Below, one piece after another: positions 24,811 to 33,633 of a DNA stretch of 64,000 bases (within the stretch, counting starts at the first letter, position 1; every line of letters begins with the position of its first letter). Under the pieces are notes generated by a model. That model was not told the DNA's origin. It worked only from the letters and a program-made list of their open reading frames with translations, and ran no database searches. Source of the stretch: Aliidongia sp035943795 (lineage in GTDB: Bacteria > Pseudomonadota > Alphaproteobacteria > ATCC43930 > CGMCC-115725); the NCBI RefSeq assembly GCF_035943795.1, contig NZ_DASZBY010000105.1:62001-126000 (forward strand). The letters run 5' to 3'. Position numbers and translations under genes: made by a program.

Positions 24811-26028
24811 GTGACTATGGCGCAGTGGCGATGCCGGATTGCGATCGTTCTCCTGGTGGCCGGCCTCGCCAGGAATTCCACCGCCCTGGCCCAGCCTGTC
24901 CCGTCCTCGTTCGAAGATGCGATGGCGACCGAGGCCGCCTGGATCACGGGGCAGGCGCAGGCCAGTTGCCCGAATTCGGCGGACGGCGCCATCGGCCAGT
25001 CCGCCTTTCCGGCGAGCGGTGCCCAGATCGTCGACGCCTACCGGGGCAATTTTGCCGCGATCGGCCTCCTGGCCGCCGGCCCGGCGTACTATTCGAACGT
25101 CGAGCGTTGGGCCACCTGGTACATCAATCACATCAACTGGCCCGACAACCTCAACCAGTACGCCACGATCTACTGGTACGACGTCGACGCGAACTTCTGT
25201 ACCGAAGCGCCGTCCACGGTAACCAAGGGCCTGACGAAACCCGGCTACGACGCCCAGGATTCCTGGGCCGCCACGTACTTGACCCTGATGGCCGCGTGGG
25301 CGAAAGCGGATCCCGTCAATGCGACGGCATTCATCGATCGTTGGGCATATCAACTGGATGCCATCGCCAATGCGGCCTATGCGATGCGTCAGCCGGCATC
25401 CGGCCTCACGGGCGCCAAGGTCAATTGGCTGGCCCAGTATCTCATGGACAACAGCGAGGTCGTCGAGGGCCTGAACAGCTATGTCTGGGTCGCAACGAAC
25501 GTGCTACGGGATCCGAACAAGGTGAACTACTGGACGCCGCGGGCACAGGGCATCAATACGGCGATCCAAACCGGCCTGTGGCAGCAATGCGGCGCCCAGA
25601 CCTATTGCGACGCGTATGGCGACACGCCGCTGCCGTGGGCCTCGTGCTATCCGGCGCAGCCGACGAACGGCAGCTACGAATATTTCTGGGACAACGGCTT
25701 GACCGGCGAAGCTCAGGTCTGGCCCGCACTTTCGAGGGTCGCGCCCGACAATGCCGTCGCAGCCTTTCAAAAACTCGACCAATATTGCCCGACCTGGAAG
25801 ACCGAGGCCGGATTGCCCAGCACCCAGTCAGGCTATCCGCTCCTCACGGATTCCGGGATCGGGCTGGCCGCGGCGATCGCGGGAAATACCGGCGAGGCCA
25901 CGACATGGCTGAGCCAGGCCGCCGCGCGATGGATGGTCGACCATCCGTGGCCTTGGACGGTATTCGATGCGGGCAATGCCATTCGCACCGCCAACCTGCT
26001 GAACGGCGGACCCGATCCCGTGCCGTGA
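24811..26028 (+). CDS. Secreted protein of unknown function, Trp/Tyr-rich
   Basis: 405 aa. GGAGGT (24799-24804) sits 6 nt before GTG 24811, which I take as the start; ATG 24817 is the alternative. An N-terminal signal peptide (IAIVLLVAGLARNSTALAQ) marks export. The mature part is rich in Trp and Tyr (RWATWYINHINWPDNLNQYATIYWYD; WPWTVFDAGNAIRTA), with six cysteines and repeated helix-like blocks. This looks like an alpha-helical toroid of the kind found in secreted glycan-active enzymes, but no family signature was recognised and no catalytic motif can be named. It has 200 bp of empty DNA before it and no obvious partner. Confidence 0.78.
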   Translation: MTMAQWRCRIAIVLLVAGLARNSTALAQPVPSSFEDAMATEAAWITGQAQASCPNSADGAIGQSAFPASGAQIVDAYRGNFAAIGLLAAGPAYYSNVERWATWYINHINWPDNLNQYATIYWYDVDANFCTEAPSTVTKGLTKPGYDAQDSWAATYLTLMAAWAKADPVNATAFIDRWAYQLDAIANAAYAMRQPASGLTGAKVNWLAQYLMDNSEVVEGLNSYVWVATNVLRDPNKVNYWTPRAQGINTAIQTGLWQQCGAQTYCDAYGDTPLPWASCYPAQPTNGSYEYFWDNGLTGEAQVWPALSRVAPDNAVAAFQKLDQYCPTWKTEAGLPSTQSGYPLLTDSGIGLAAAIAGNTGEATTWLSQAAARWMVDHPWPWTVFDAGNAIRTANLLNGGPDPVP

Positions 26029-26077
26029 AGAGGCCCGCGCGACGAACTCCCGCGAAGCCCCCACCGTCACAAGGCTC

Positions 26078-26950
26078 CTACCGAACGATCCCGTCCGCCG
26101 TCATGACCGCGCCGTAGAGGTCGGGCCGGCGATCGCGGAAGATGCCCCAGCCGTTGCGCTGACGGCGGATCTGGTCGAGGTCGAAGCTGGCGGTCAGCAC
26201 GGTCTCTTCGTCGCGACCGGCTTCGGCCAGCTTGGCACCGGTCGGGTCGGCGATGAAGGACGAGCCGTAGAACCGCTGCGGGAAAGCCACGCCCTGCTCC
26301 GTCCCCGTCCGGTTGGAGGCAACCAGCGGCGTGAGATTGGCGCCAGCGTGGCCCTGCATGACGCGCTGCCAATGGTCGCGGCTGTCGAGGCTTGCATCCT
26401 GCGGCTCGCTGCCGATCGCCGTCGGGTAGAACAGGAAATCCGCCCCCTGCAGCGCCATGGAGCGGGCGCATTCCGGGAACCACTGGTCCCAGCAGATGCC
26501 GACGCCGACCCGGCCGAACCGGGTCGACCAGACCTTGAAGCCGGTATCGCCGGGTCGGAAATAATATTTCTCCTGATAGCCCGGGCCGTCGGGGATATGG
26601 CTCTTGCGATAGATGCCGAGCTGCCGCCCGTCCGCGTCTATCATCAGGATCGTGTTGTAATAGGCCTGGTTCGCCTTTTCGAAAAAGCTGACCGGCAGCA
26701 CGACGTTCAGTTCGCGCGCCAGATCGACGAAGCGGCCGAGCCAGGGATGGCCGTCGAGCGGCTTGGCGCTCTCGAACCATTCCGGCAGCTGGTCGCGGCA
26801 GAAATACGGCGTCTCGAACAGCTCGGGCAGCAGGATGACATTGGCGCCCTCGGCCGCCGCACGGCGCACCATGGCCACGGCCTTGTCGACGTTGGCCGGA
26901 TGATCGGTGCCGCAGGCGAACTGGGTCGCGGCGAGCGTGACATGGGTCAT
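26078..26950 (-). CDS. aguB: N-carbamoylputrescine amidase
   Basis: 290 aa nitrilase-superfamily enzyme with catalytic Glu43 (LPELFETPYF), Lys116 (YRKSHIPDG) and Cys153 (GICWDQWFPE). CWDQWFPE and the YQEKYYFRPGD stretch are the signature of AguB rather than of other nitrilases. It hydrolyses N-carbamoylputrescine to putrescine, ammonia and CO2. Encoded 13 nt after aguA, so the two form one unit for converting agmatine to putrescine. Normal length. Confidence 0.95.
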   Translation of the reverse strand: MTHVTLAATQFACGTDHPANVDKAVAMVRRAAAEGANVILLPELFETPYFCRDQLPEWFESAKPLDGHPWLGRFVDLARELNVVLPVSFFEKANQAYYNTILMIDADGRQLGIYRKSHIPDGPGYQEKYYFRPGDTGFKVWSTRFGRVGVGICWDQWFPECARSMALQGADFLFYPTAIGSEPQDASLDSRDHWQRVMQGHAGANLTPLVASNRTGTEQGVAFPQRFYGSSFIADPTGAKLAEAGRDEETVLTASFDLDQIRRQRNGWGIFRDRRPDLYGAVMTADGIVR

Positions 26951-26963
26951 GGGGGGGCTCCTT

Positions 26964-27983
26964 TCAGACGGCCGGCTGCTGCTGGGTGATGCAATGGATG
27001 CCGCCGCCGCCTTCCAGGATGGCGAGTGCGGGAACCTGCACGATCTGGCGATCCGGGAAGGCCTTTGCCAGCACCCCAGCTGCCACCGCGTCCATCGGAT
27101 CGTCGAACGACGGCGCGATTACGGCGCCGTTGGCCAGGTAGAAGTTGGTGTAGGTCATGGCGAGCCGCCCGCCCGCGGTCACCCGCTTGGCCGGGATCGG
27201 CAGCTCCAGCACCTCGAGTGCCCGGCCCCGGGCGTCGCGCGCGGCGGCGAGCCGGCGCAGATTGTCCTGCATCGGCGTGTAGTTGGCATCCTGCGGGTCG
27301 CGGCAGCTGGTCGCCAGCACCACGCCCGGCCGGGCGAAGCAGGCGAGATTGTCGACATGGCCGTCGGTGCCGTCGTTCTCCAGCCCCTGGCCGACCCAGA
27401 TCACGACCTGGGCGCCGAGCCAGGCCTTGAGGTTGGCCTCGATCTGGGCCTTCGACAGGTCGGGGTTCCGATTCGGGTTGAGCAGGCACTGCTCGCTGGT
27501 CAGCACCGTGCCCTCGCCGTCCGAATGGATCGAACCGCCTTCGAGCACGAAGGGGGCCGCGAAACGCGGACAGCCGACCCGCTCCAGCACCTGGGCCGCG
27601 ATGGCAGCGTCGTTGGCATAGTCCGGCCACTTGTCGCCCCAGGCGTTGAAGCGCCAGTCGGCGCCGGCCAGCGCGCCCTTGCCGTCGAGCAGGAAGGTCG
27701 GCCCGATGTCGCGCATCCAGCTGTCATCGAGCGCCATGGGCAGCACCTCGACCGACGGCCCGCATTGCGCCGCGGCATCGGCCAGATCGGCCGGATTGGC
27801 GACCATGGTCAGCGGTTCGAACCGGGCGATGGCCTGGGCGACGGCGGCATAGGCCGCCTTGGCCTCGACATGCCGGCCGTTCCACAGGTCGATCCGGCTG
27901 GGCCAGGCCATCCAGGTCTTCGTGTGCCGCGCGCCTTCGGCCGGCATATGGAAGCCCGCTTCAGCGGGGGTCGGGGCAGTCAT
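26964..27983 (-). CDS. aguA: Agmatine deiminase
   Basis: 339 aa peptidylarginine-deiminase-fold enzyme, typical AguA length 330-370. MAWPSRIDLW near the N-terminus, DDSWMRDIGPTFLL, VLEGGSIHSDGEGT, DGTDGHVDNLACF, and the nucleophilic Cys331 in GGGGIHCITQQQP. Turns agmatine into N-carbamoylputrescine plus ammonia for aguB. A polyamine-type binding protein gene is 60 nt upstream in the same direction. Confidence 0.95.
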   Translation of the reverse strand: MTAPTPAEAGFHMPAEGARHTKTWMAWPSRIDLWNGRHVEAKAAYAAVAQAIARFEPLTMVANPADLADAAAQCGPSVEVLPMALDDSWMRDIGPTFLLDGKGALAGADWRFNAWGDKWPDYANDAAIAAQVLERVGCPRFAAPFVLEGGSIHSDGEGTVLTSEQCLLNPNRNPDLSKAQIEANLKAWLGAQVVIWVGQGLENDGTDGHVDNLACFARPGVVLATSCRDPQDANYTPMQDNLRRLAAARDARGRALEVLELPIPAKRVTAGGRLAMTYTNFYLANGAVIAPSFDDPMDAVAAGVLAKAFPDRQIVQVPALAILEGGGGIHCITQQQPAV

Positions 27984-28043
27984 GGCAAGGTCTCTCCAGG
28001 TCGCGTGGCTGCCGGCATGATATCGGCAGCCCGGCGGAAATGC

Positions 28044-29189
28044 TTATGGCTTGCTGCGGGCCCAGATGCGCGCGCGGGTCTTCTCGGCATCGGCCGTCAG
28101 CGGCCGGTCGAGGAATAGCCGGCCCCAGCTCGTCGCCGAAGGGAACACCGTCTCGTCGTTCTTGTCGTCGTCGTCGACGAAGTCGGCGGCCAGCAGGTTC
28201 GGGTTGGCCGCACCCGTCCAGTCGGTGACGTCGCTGACGATTTCCGGTCGCAACAGGAAATTGATGAATTGCCGGGCCGCCTCGGTATTCTGCGCCTTGG
28301 CCGGGATCGCCAGCACGTCGATCCACAGGCGCGCCCGCTCGCGCGGCACCGTGTAGGTCAGGTCGACCCCATTGTCGCGATCGGACGCGCGGGTCTTGGC
28401 GTCGGTCACCTGGATCGAGCTGCCGAAGCCGACGCAGATCGTGCCGCTGGCCAGCGCCTCGGCGAAATCATTGGCCGACAGGCGGCGCACCAGCGGCTTC
28501 ACCCGCTGCAGCACCTCGCCCGCACGCGCCAGATCCTTGTCGTCCTGGCTGGTCGGGTCGAGGCCGAGGAAGGCGAGCGCCGCCGGAATTCCGTCCGCCG
28601 GATCGTCTTCCATGGCGAGGCCGCAAGCGGCGGCTTTCTTGCTCAGCACCGGATCGAACAGCAGCGCCAGGGTATCGGTCGGCGGCGCGTCGCCCAGTAC
28701 GTCCTTGAGCTTCGTCAGGTTCACGCCCAGGCCCGCCGTGCCGAACAGGAACGGCACGGCCATCTGGTTGCCCGGATCGGCCGGCGCCACGCGGTCGAGG
28801 ATCGCCGGATCGACGTTGGCATAGTTGCCGATCTTCGTGCGATCGACCGGTTGGAACAGCCCGTCGGCCACGCCCTTCATCAGCACCGGCACCGTCGCAG
28901 CCACGACCAGATCCCAATCGGCCTTGCCCGACTTCAGGCCGGCCAGCAGCTCCGCATCGGTCGCGTAGGTCGTGAGATTGATCTTGATGCCGGTCTCGGC
29001 CTCGAACTTCTGGATCGTGTCGTCGGCCAGGAAGTCGGACCGGTTGGCGAAGTTCAGCACGTGGGGCGCATCGTCGGCGGCAATCGTCTGCGGCAGGTCG
29101 GCCCGCGGACCCTGCGGATTTGCAAAGCCGGCGAGCCCCAGGCCCGCGACCACCAATCCGACTGCGACGACCCCCGACCTCAACGCCAT
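28044..29189 (-). CDS. Periplasmic binding protein, spermidine/putrescine (PotD) type
   Basis: 381 aa with a signal peptide (VVAVGLVVAGLGLAGFA). ABC-type binding protein: VLNFANRSDFLADDTIQKFEAETGIKINL is the PotD/PotF opening, then DWDLVVAATVPVLMKGVADGLFQ and RTKIGNYANVDP. Located upstream of aguA, so a polyamine or agmatine ligand is likely. No permease or ATPase genes are adjacent, so it is an orphan or works with a transporter elsewhere. Confidence 0.86.
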   Translation of the reverse strand: MALRSGVVAVGLVVAGLGLAGFANPQGPRADLPQTIAADDAPHVLNFANRSDFLADDTIQKFEAETGIKINLTTYATDAELLAGLKSGKADWDLVVAATVPVLMKGVADGLFQPVDRTKIGNYANVDPAILDRVAPADPGNQMAVPFLFGTAGLGVNLTKLKDVLGDAPPTDTLALLFDPVLSKKAAACGLAMEDDPADGIPAALAFLGLDPTSQDDKDLARAGEVLQRVKPLVRRLSANDFAEALASGTICVGFGSSIQVTDAKTRASDRDNGVDLTYTVPRERARLWIDVLAIPAKAQNTEAARQFINFLLRPEIVSDVTDWTGAANPNLLAADFVDDDDKNDETVFPSATSWGRLFLDRPLTADAEKTRARIWARSKP

Positions 29190-29299
29190 TCCCCTCTCCG
29201 CCCCCCGACGGTCGAGAGGCGGATATGCCCTGTTTCATCGGAGGACGGAAGGGGTCAATCGTCCCGGCGATGCACCGGAAGCGAAGCGTTACCGAAAGA

Positions 29300-30772
29300 T
29301 CACTTCGCCACGGCGGCGAGCTTGACCGAGCCGTCGGGCTCGCCGACCTGCCAGCCGGCGCCCAGCGCCTTGTAGAGCGCGATGGTCTGCTGGGTCAGGG
29401 TCAGCTCACTCTGGGCGGAAGCATCCTCCGCGCTGTAGAGGCTGCGCTCGCTGTCGAGCACCGACAGGAAGTTGCCGAGGCCGCTGCGATAGAGCGCGGT
29501 CGCCCGATCGACCGCGATTCGGTCGGCCGCGACGGCGGCGGTCAGCCGGTCGTGGCGCCGTCGCTCGGCGCCGTAGGCGACCAGGGCATCCTCGACCTCC
29601 TGGAAGGCGGTCAGCACGGTCTTGCGATAGGTCAGCCGATCCTCCTCGGCGACCGCCTTGGCCTGGGCCACGTTCGCCTCGAGCCGGCCGCCCTCGAACA
29701 GCGGCACCGAGATCGAGGCGGGCGCGCCCCACTGCAGCGCGCCGTCGTTCAACAGATGGTGCAGCGAACCGGCGGCCAGGTCGAACGAGGGCGAAATCGA
29801 GAAGGTCGGGAACATCTGGGCGATCGCGACGCCGATCTGGGCGTTGGACCCGGCGATCTGGCGTTCGGCCGCACGGATGTCCGGACGATTGCGCACCACG
29901 TCCGACGGCATGGTGGCCGGCAGGATCGGCGGTGCCGGCGGCAGCGGCGCCGGCACGGCGAGTTCCGCCTCGAGGGCACCCGGCTCCTGGCCCAGCAGCA
30001 CGGCGATGGCGTGGGACTGCTGGGCGACCAGGGTCTGGAGCTGCGGCACCGCGGCATTGAGCGTTTCGAGTTGCGCCTGGGCCTGGGCCACGTCGAGCTC
30101 GTTGCCGAGCCCGCCCTTGTATTTTTCCCGGGTCAGGTCGAGCGCATCCTGGTCGACCCGGATGTTGCGCTGGGCGATAGCGAGGCGCGCCTGGGCGGAC
30201 CGCAGGGTCGCGTAATCCTGGCCCAGCTCCGCCAGCAGGCTGACCAGCACGTCGCGCCGGCTCTCGACCGAGGCATCGACCGAAGCGTCGGCAGCCTCGA
30301 CCGCGCGGCGCGTCTTGCCGAAGATGTCGATTTCCCACGACGCGTCGAACCCCGCCTCGAACGTATTGGCGAGGCCGCCGAACGGCGGGAACTTGAGCGC
30401 GGTCGAATAGCGCTGGCGCTCGGCGGAGCCGGTGGCGGACAGGGTCGGGTAATAGCCGGCGGCGGCCGAGGTACGCTGGGCACGCGCCTCGAGCAGGCGC
30501 TGCTGGGCGATCTTCAGGTCGAGATTGCCGGTGATCGCCGTCGCGACCAGCCGGTCGAGCGTCGGGTCATTGAAGCTCGTCCACCATTGCTGCAGCTGCT
30601 GCGCCGCCTCCGGACCGGTGCCTATCAAGCCCGGCGCCGACGCCTCGGTCCAGGCGGCCGGCGCGTCGGTCCCGGGCGGGACATAGTCGGGTCCGACGGT
30701 GCAGCCGGCAGCGGCGAGCGCCAGCAGGCAGGCGGAAAGCGCGGCGCGGCCGCGGGAAACATCGATACTCAT
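29300..30772 (-). CDS. Outer membrane efflux lipoprotein, NodT/TolC family
   Basis: 490 aa. Signal peptide with lipobox AAGCT at about residue 24, then the OEP repeats (ARAQRTSAAAGYYPTLSATGSAERQRYS; QLEAQ-type coiled regions). Trimeric outer-membrane channel for the HlyD/DHA2 pair just upstream. Its ATG overlaps the stop of the DHA2 gene (TGATG). Last gene of the three-gene unit HlyD-DHA2-OMF. Confidence 0.92.
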   Translation of the reverse strand: MSIDVSRGRAALSACLLALAAAGCTVGPDYVPPGTDAPAAWTEASAPGLIGTGPEAAQQLQQWWTSFNDPTLDRLVATAITGNLDLKIAQQRLLEARAQRTSAAAGYYPTLSATGSAERQRYSTALKFPPFGGLANTFEAGFDASWEIDIFGKTRRAVEAADASVDASVESRRDVLVSLLAELGQDYATLRSAQARLAIAQRNIRVDQDALDLTREKYKGGLGNELDVAQAQAQLETLNAAVPQLQTLVAQQSHAIAVLLGQEPGALEAELAVPAPLPPAPPILPATMPSDVVRNRPDIRAAERQIAGSNAQIGVAIAQMFPTFSISPSFDLAAGSLHHLLNDGALQWGAPASISVPLFEGGRLEANVAQAKAVAEEDRLTYRKTVLTAFQEVEDALVAYGAERRRHDRLTAAVAADRIAVDRATALYRSGLGNFLSVLDSERSLYSAEDASAQSELTLTQQTIALYKALGAGWQVGEPDGSVKLAAVAK

Positions 30773-32376
30773 CAGTCAGCTCCGGCGGGCTTGCGGCCGC
30801 CCACCTTGGATGGCGCGAAGAGGAAGGTCAGCGGCACGATGCAGAAGGCCAGCACGGCGCAGATCACGAAGACGTCCAGATAGGCCTGGACCGACGATTG
30901 CAGGATCAGGCCCTTGTAGATCGCGCCGTTGGCCGTGTTGGCGAGATTGGTGGCCGCCACGCCATGGGACTGCAGCACCGCCGTGTTGCGGGCGAGCGTG
31001 TCGAGGTACGGCTGATTGAACGGGCTCAGATGTTCCGACATGTAGGCCATGCGGGTCTGGGTATGTTCGGTCACCAGCGCCGTCGCAATCGAGATGCCGA
31101 CGGAGCCGGCCACATTGCGGAACATGGTGTAGAGCGAGGCCGCATCACGGTTCAGCTCCGGAGCGATCGTGGAAAAGGCGATCGAGCTGATCGGCACGAA
31201 CAGGAACGCCAGGCCAAAGGTCTGGAATGCGCGCATCAGGGCCAGGGTCGTGAAATTCACCTGGGGCGTAATGGTCGACGCATAGAACAACGCACAGCCC
31301 AGCAGCGCGAAGCCGGTCGCGATCAAGTAGCGCGTCTGGATCTTGGGCAGCAGGCGGCCGACGATCGGGATGGTGAACAGGGTCAGGATCGCGCCGGGCG
31401 ACAGGATCATGCCGGACCAGGTCGCCGTATAGCCCAACTGCTGCTGGGCCAATTGCGGGATCAGCACCGCGCTGGAATAGAGCACGACCGCCATGGAGAA
31501 GATCATGGTGGCACCCAGGGCGAAATTGCGGTTGGCCAGCACGCGGATGTTCACCACCGGCTTCTTCGCGACCAGCAGCCAGCAGACGGCACCCGTGATG
31601 CCCAGGATGGCGAGCACGGTGAACAGGCGGATGAAGTTCGAGCCCAGCCAATCTTCCTGCTCGCCCCGATCCAGCACGATTTCGAGGCTGCCGAGGCCGA
31701 GGGTGATCAGCGACAGGCCGATGTAGTCGATGTTCAGCTTGTCGCTCCGCGCGGCGGCCTTGGCCCAGGGCGGGTCCTCGACCAGGGCGAACACCGCGAC
31801 GCAGGCCGCGATGCCGACCGGCACGTTGATGAAAAAGATCCAGCGCCAGCTGATGTTGTCGGTGATGATGCCGCCGAGCGTCGGCCCCAGCACCGGCGCA
31901 ATGATCGTCGCGATCGCGGTGACCGAGAAGGCGGCACCACGCCGCGCCGGCGGGAAGGTGTCGAGGATGATCGACTGCTGGTTCGGCTGCAGGCCGCCGC
32001 CGAAGAAGCCCTGCATGATGCGGAACAGGATCAGCTGCGGCAGGCTGGTGGCCAGGCCGCACAGAAGCGAGCAGACCGTGAACATGCTGATGCAGATCAG
32101 GAAATAGCGTTTGCGCCCCAGGATGCTGCCGAACCAGCCCGAGATCGGCAGCACGATGCCGTTCGCGACCAGGTACGAGGTCAGCGTCCAGGTCGCCTCG
32201 TCGACGCCGACGGACAGGCTGCCGGCGATATGCGGCAGTGCCACGTTGACGATGGTGGTGTCGAGCACCTCCATGAAGGCGGCCGAAGTGACGGCGATGG
32301 CGATCGCCCAGGGATTGGCGCGCGGGCGCCAGTCCGAGCGGCTGGGCGCGCCGGTGGCGACGGGCCCTTCGCTCAT
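30772..32376 (-). CDS. EmrB/QacA-type DHA2 MFS exporter
   Basis: 534 aa from ATG 32376 (MSEGPVATG). Fourteen-TM drug:H+ antiporter with VLDTTIVNVALPHIAGSL in helix 1, the WTLTSYLVANGIVLPISGWFGSILGRKRYF loop motif, and MQGFFGGGLQPNQQSIILDTFPP. The open frame continues beyond the start into HlyD antisense and is discarded. Four-base overlap with the HlyD gene (ATGA) and one-base overlap with the OMF gene show operon structure. Pumps substrate to the HlyD adaptor. Confidence 0.93.
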   Translation of the reverse strand: MSEGPVATGAPSRSDWRPRANPWAIAIAVTSAAFMEVLDTTIVNVALPHIAGSLSVGVDEATWTLTSYLVANGIVLPISGWFGSILGRKRYFLICISMFTVCSLLCGLATSLPQLILFRIMQGFFGGGLQPNQQSIILDTFPPARRGAAFSVTAIATIIAPVLGPTLGGIITDNISWRWIFFINVPVGIAACVAVFALVEDPPWAKAAARSDKLNIDYIGLSLITLGLGSLEIVLDRGEQEDWLGSNFIRLFTVLAILGITGAVCWLLVAKKPVVNIRVLANRNFALGATMIFSMAVVLYSSAVLIPQLAQQQLGYTATWSGMILSPGAILTLFTIPIVGRLLPKIQTRYLIATGFALLGCALFYASTITPQVNFTTLALMRAFQTFGLAFLFVPISSIAFSTIAPELNRDAASLYTMFRNVAGSVGISIATALVTEHTQTRMAYMSEHLSPFNQPYLDTLARNTAVLQSHGVAATNLANTANGAIYKGLILQSSVQAYLDVFVICAVLAFCIVPLTFLFAPSKVGGRKPAGAD

Positions 32377-33455
32377 TTGAGGTCGACCTCGGGATCGACC
32401 GACAGACCCAGCGGCAGCGGATGGTTCGCGTCCAGCCCCTGGTCGATCACGATCTTGACCGGCACGCGCTGGACGATCTTCACGAAATTTCCGGTCGCAT
32501 TCTCGGCCGGAAAGGCGGTGAAGCGCGAGCCCGAGCCCATCTGGATGCTGTCGACGTGACCATCGAGCTTCAGGTCGGGATAGGCGTCGATGTTGATACG
32601 GACATGCTGGCCCGGCCGCATCTGGGTCAGCTGCGATTCCTTGAAGTTCGCCGTCACCCAGATCTGGGTCGAGACCAGGGAGAACAGCGACTGGCCGGGC
32701 TGCAGGTAGCTGCCGAGATCGACGTTGCGCTTGGTCACCCAACCGTCGGCCGGCGCGGTCAGGTGGGTATAGGACAGGTTGAGCGCCGCCTGGTCGGCAT
32801 CCGCCTTGGCGGACGCCGCCTGCGCCTCGAGCTGTTTTACCTGGGCCTGGGCCTGGGCGATGTTCTGCTGGACCAACTGGGCGATCTTGAGCTTGGCCTG
32901 GGCGTCCTCGAGCTGGGCCGAGGCCCCTTGGTCGGCCTGGCGCGCGGCATCGACCTGCTGCTGGGTCGTGGCGCGCGGATCGACCTTCTGCTGGCGGACC
33001 AGATCGGCGTGGGCCTTGGCATAGCCGGCCTTGGCCGAATTGACCGCGGCGTCGGCGGAGGCCAGGTCGGCCGGATAGCGGACCTTGGCGATCTCCAGAT
33101 TGACCCGGGCATTGTCGAGCTGCGCCTGGGCCAGGGCCTGGGCCGCCACGGCCTTGTCGCGCGCCACCTGATAGTCGCGCGGATCGATTTCGAGGATCGT
33201 GTCGCCCGCCTTGACCCGCGTATTGTCGCCGACCGCCAGCTTCACGACATAGCCCGCGACCTTGGGCGAGATCGTGATCGCCGTCCCGTCGGTATAGGCA
33301 TCGTCGGTCGATTCCATCCCCCGGGTGCTGAGCCAGTAGTAGCCGCCGCCCAGGATCAGGGCCAACACCACGCCGCCGAAGACCAGCTTGGGCACGACGC
33401 TCGACCGACCTTTGCCGCTCGCCTTGGTTCCGGCCACCTCGTTCGTCACCGTCAT
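32373..33455 (-). CDS. HlyD/EmrA-family membrane fusion protein
   Basis: 360 aa from ATG 33455 (MTVTNEVAG). One N-terminal membrane helix (LVFGGVVLALILGGGYYWL), a lipoyl/beta-barrel section beginning DAYTDGTAITISPKVAGYV and NTRVKAGDTILEIDPRDYQ, then a long alpha-helical coiled hairpin rich in Ala/Gln, and a final TAPADGWVTKRNVDLGSYLQPGQ. EmrA-like adaptor linking the MFS pump to the outer-membrane channel. First gene of the operon, with an operator upstream. Confidence 0.92.
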   Translation of the reverse strand: MTVTNEVAGTKASGKGRSSVVPKLVFGGVVLALILGGGYYWLSTRGMESTDDAYTDGTAITISPKVAGYVVKLAVGDNTRVKAGDTILEIDPRDYQVARDKAVAAQALAQAQLDNARVNLEIAKVRYPADLASADAAVNSAKAGYAKAHADLVRQQKVDPRATTQQQVDAARQADQGASAQLEDAQAKLKIAQLVQQNIAQAQAQVKQLEAQAASAKADADQAALNLSYTHLTAPADGWVTKRNVDLGSYLQPGQSLFSLVSTQIWVTANFKESQLTQMRPGQHVRINIDAYPDLKLDGHVDSIQMGSGSRFTAFPAENATGNFVKIVQRVPVKIVIDQGLDANHPLPLGLSVDPEVDLK

Positions 33456-33537
33456 CGTCAATCCTTCTCGGGTCCCGCCGCGGGGAAGCACGGGTTCGGT
33501 TCGGTGCCGACGGCCCAACGCAATCCGGCCGTCAAAA

Positions 33538-33552
33538 ACTGAACCGTTCAGT
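33538..33552. promoter_or_regulatory. TetR operator, site 1 (efflux side)
   Basis: ACTGAAC-C-GTTCAGT, a perfect 7-bp-arm dyad with single-base centre, between the HlyD start (33455) and the TetR gene (33634). Closest to the efflux operon. A second site lies 63 bp away. Confidence 0.75.
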
Positions 33553-33600
33553 TCAATGCGGTTTTAGGTAGACGCTCGACCTCATTTTGTCTAGAAGAAA

Positions 33601-33615
33601 ACTGAACGGTTTAGT
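33601..33615. promoter_or_regulatory. TetR operator, site 2 (regulator side)
   Basis: ACTGAAC-G-GTTTAGT, the same dyad with one arm changed by one base, 18 nt before the TetR gene. Centre-to-centre distance to site 1 is 63 bp (33545 to 33608), about six helical turns, so the two would lie on the same DNA face. Confidence 0.75.
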
Positions 33616-33633
33616 TTTTCTCAGATCGGTCCG

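Noticed and set aside
29120..30883. 587-codon plus-strand frame opposite the outer-membrane efflux gene
   Set aside because: No domain similarity; the NodT/TolC motifs and lipobox are on the minus strand.
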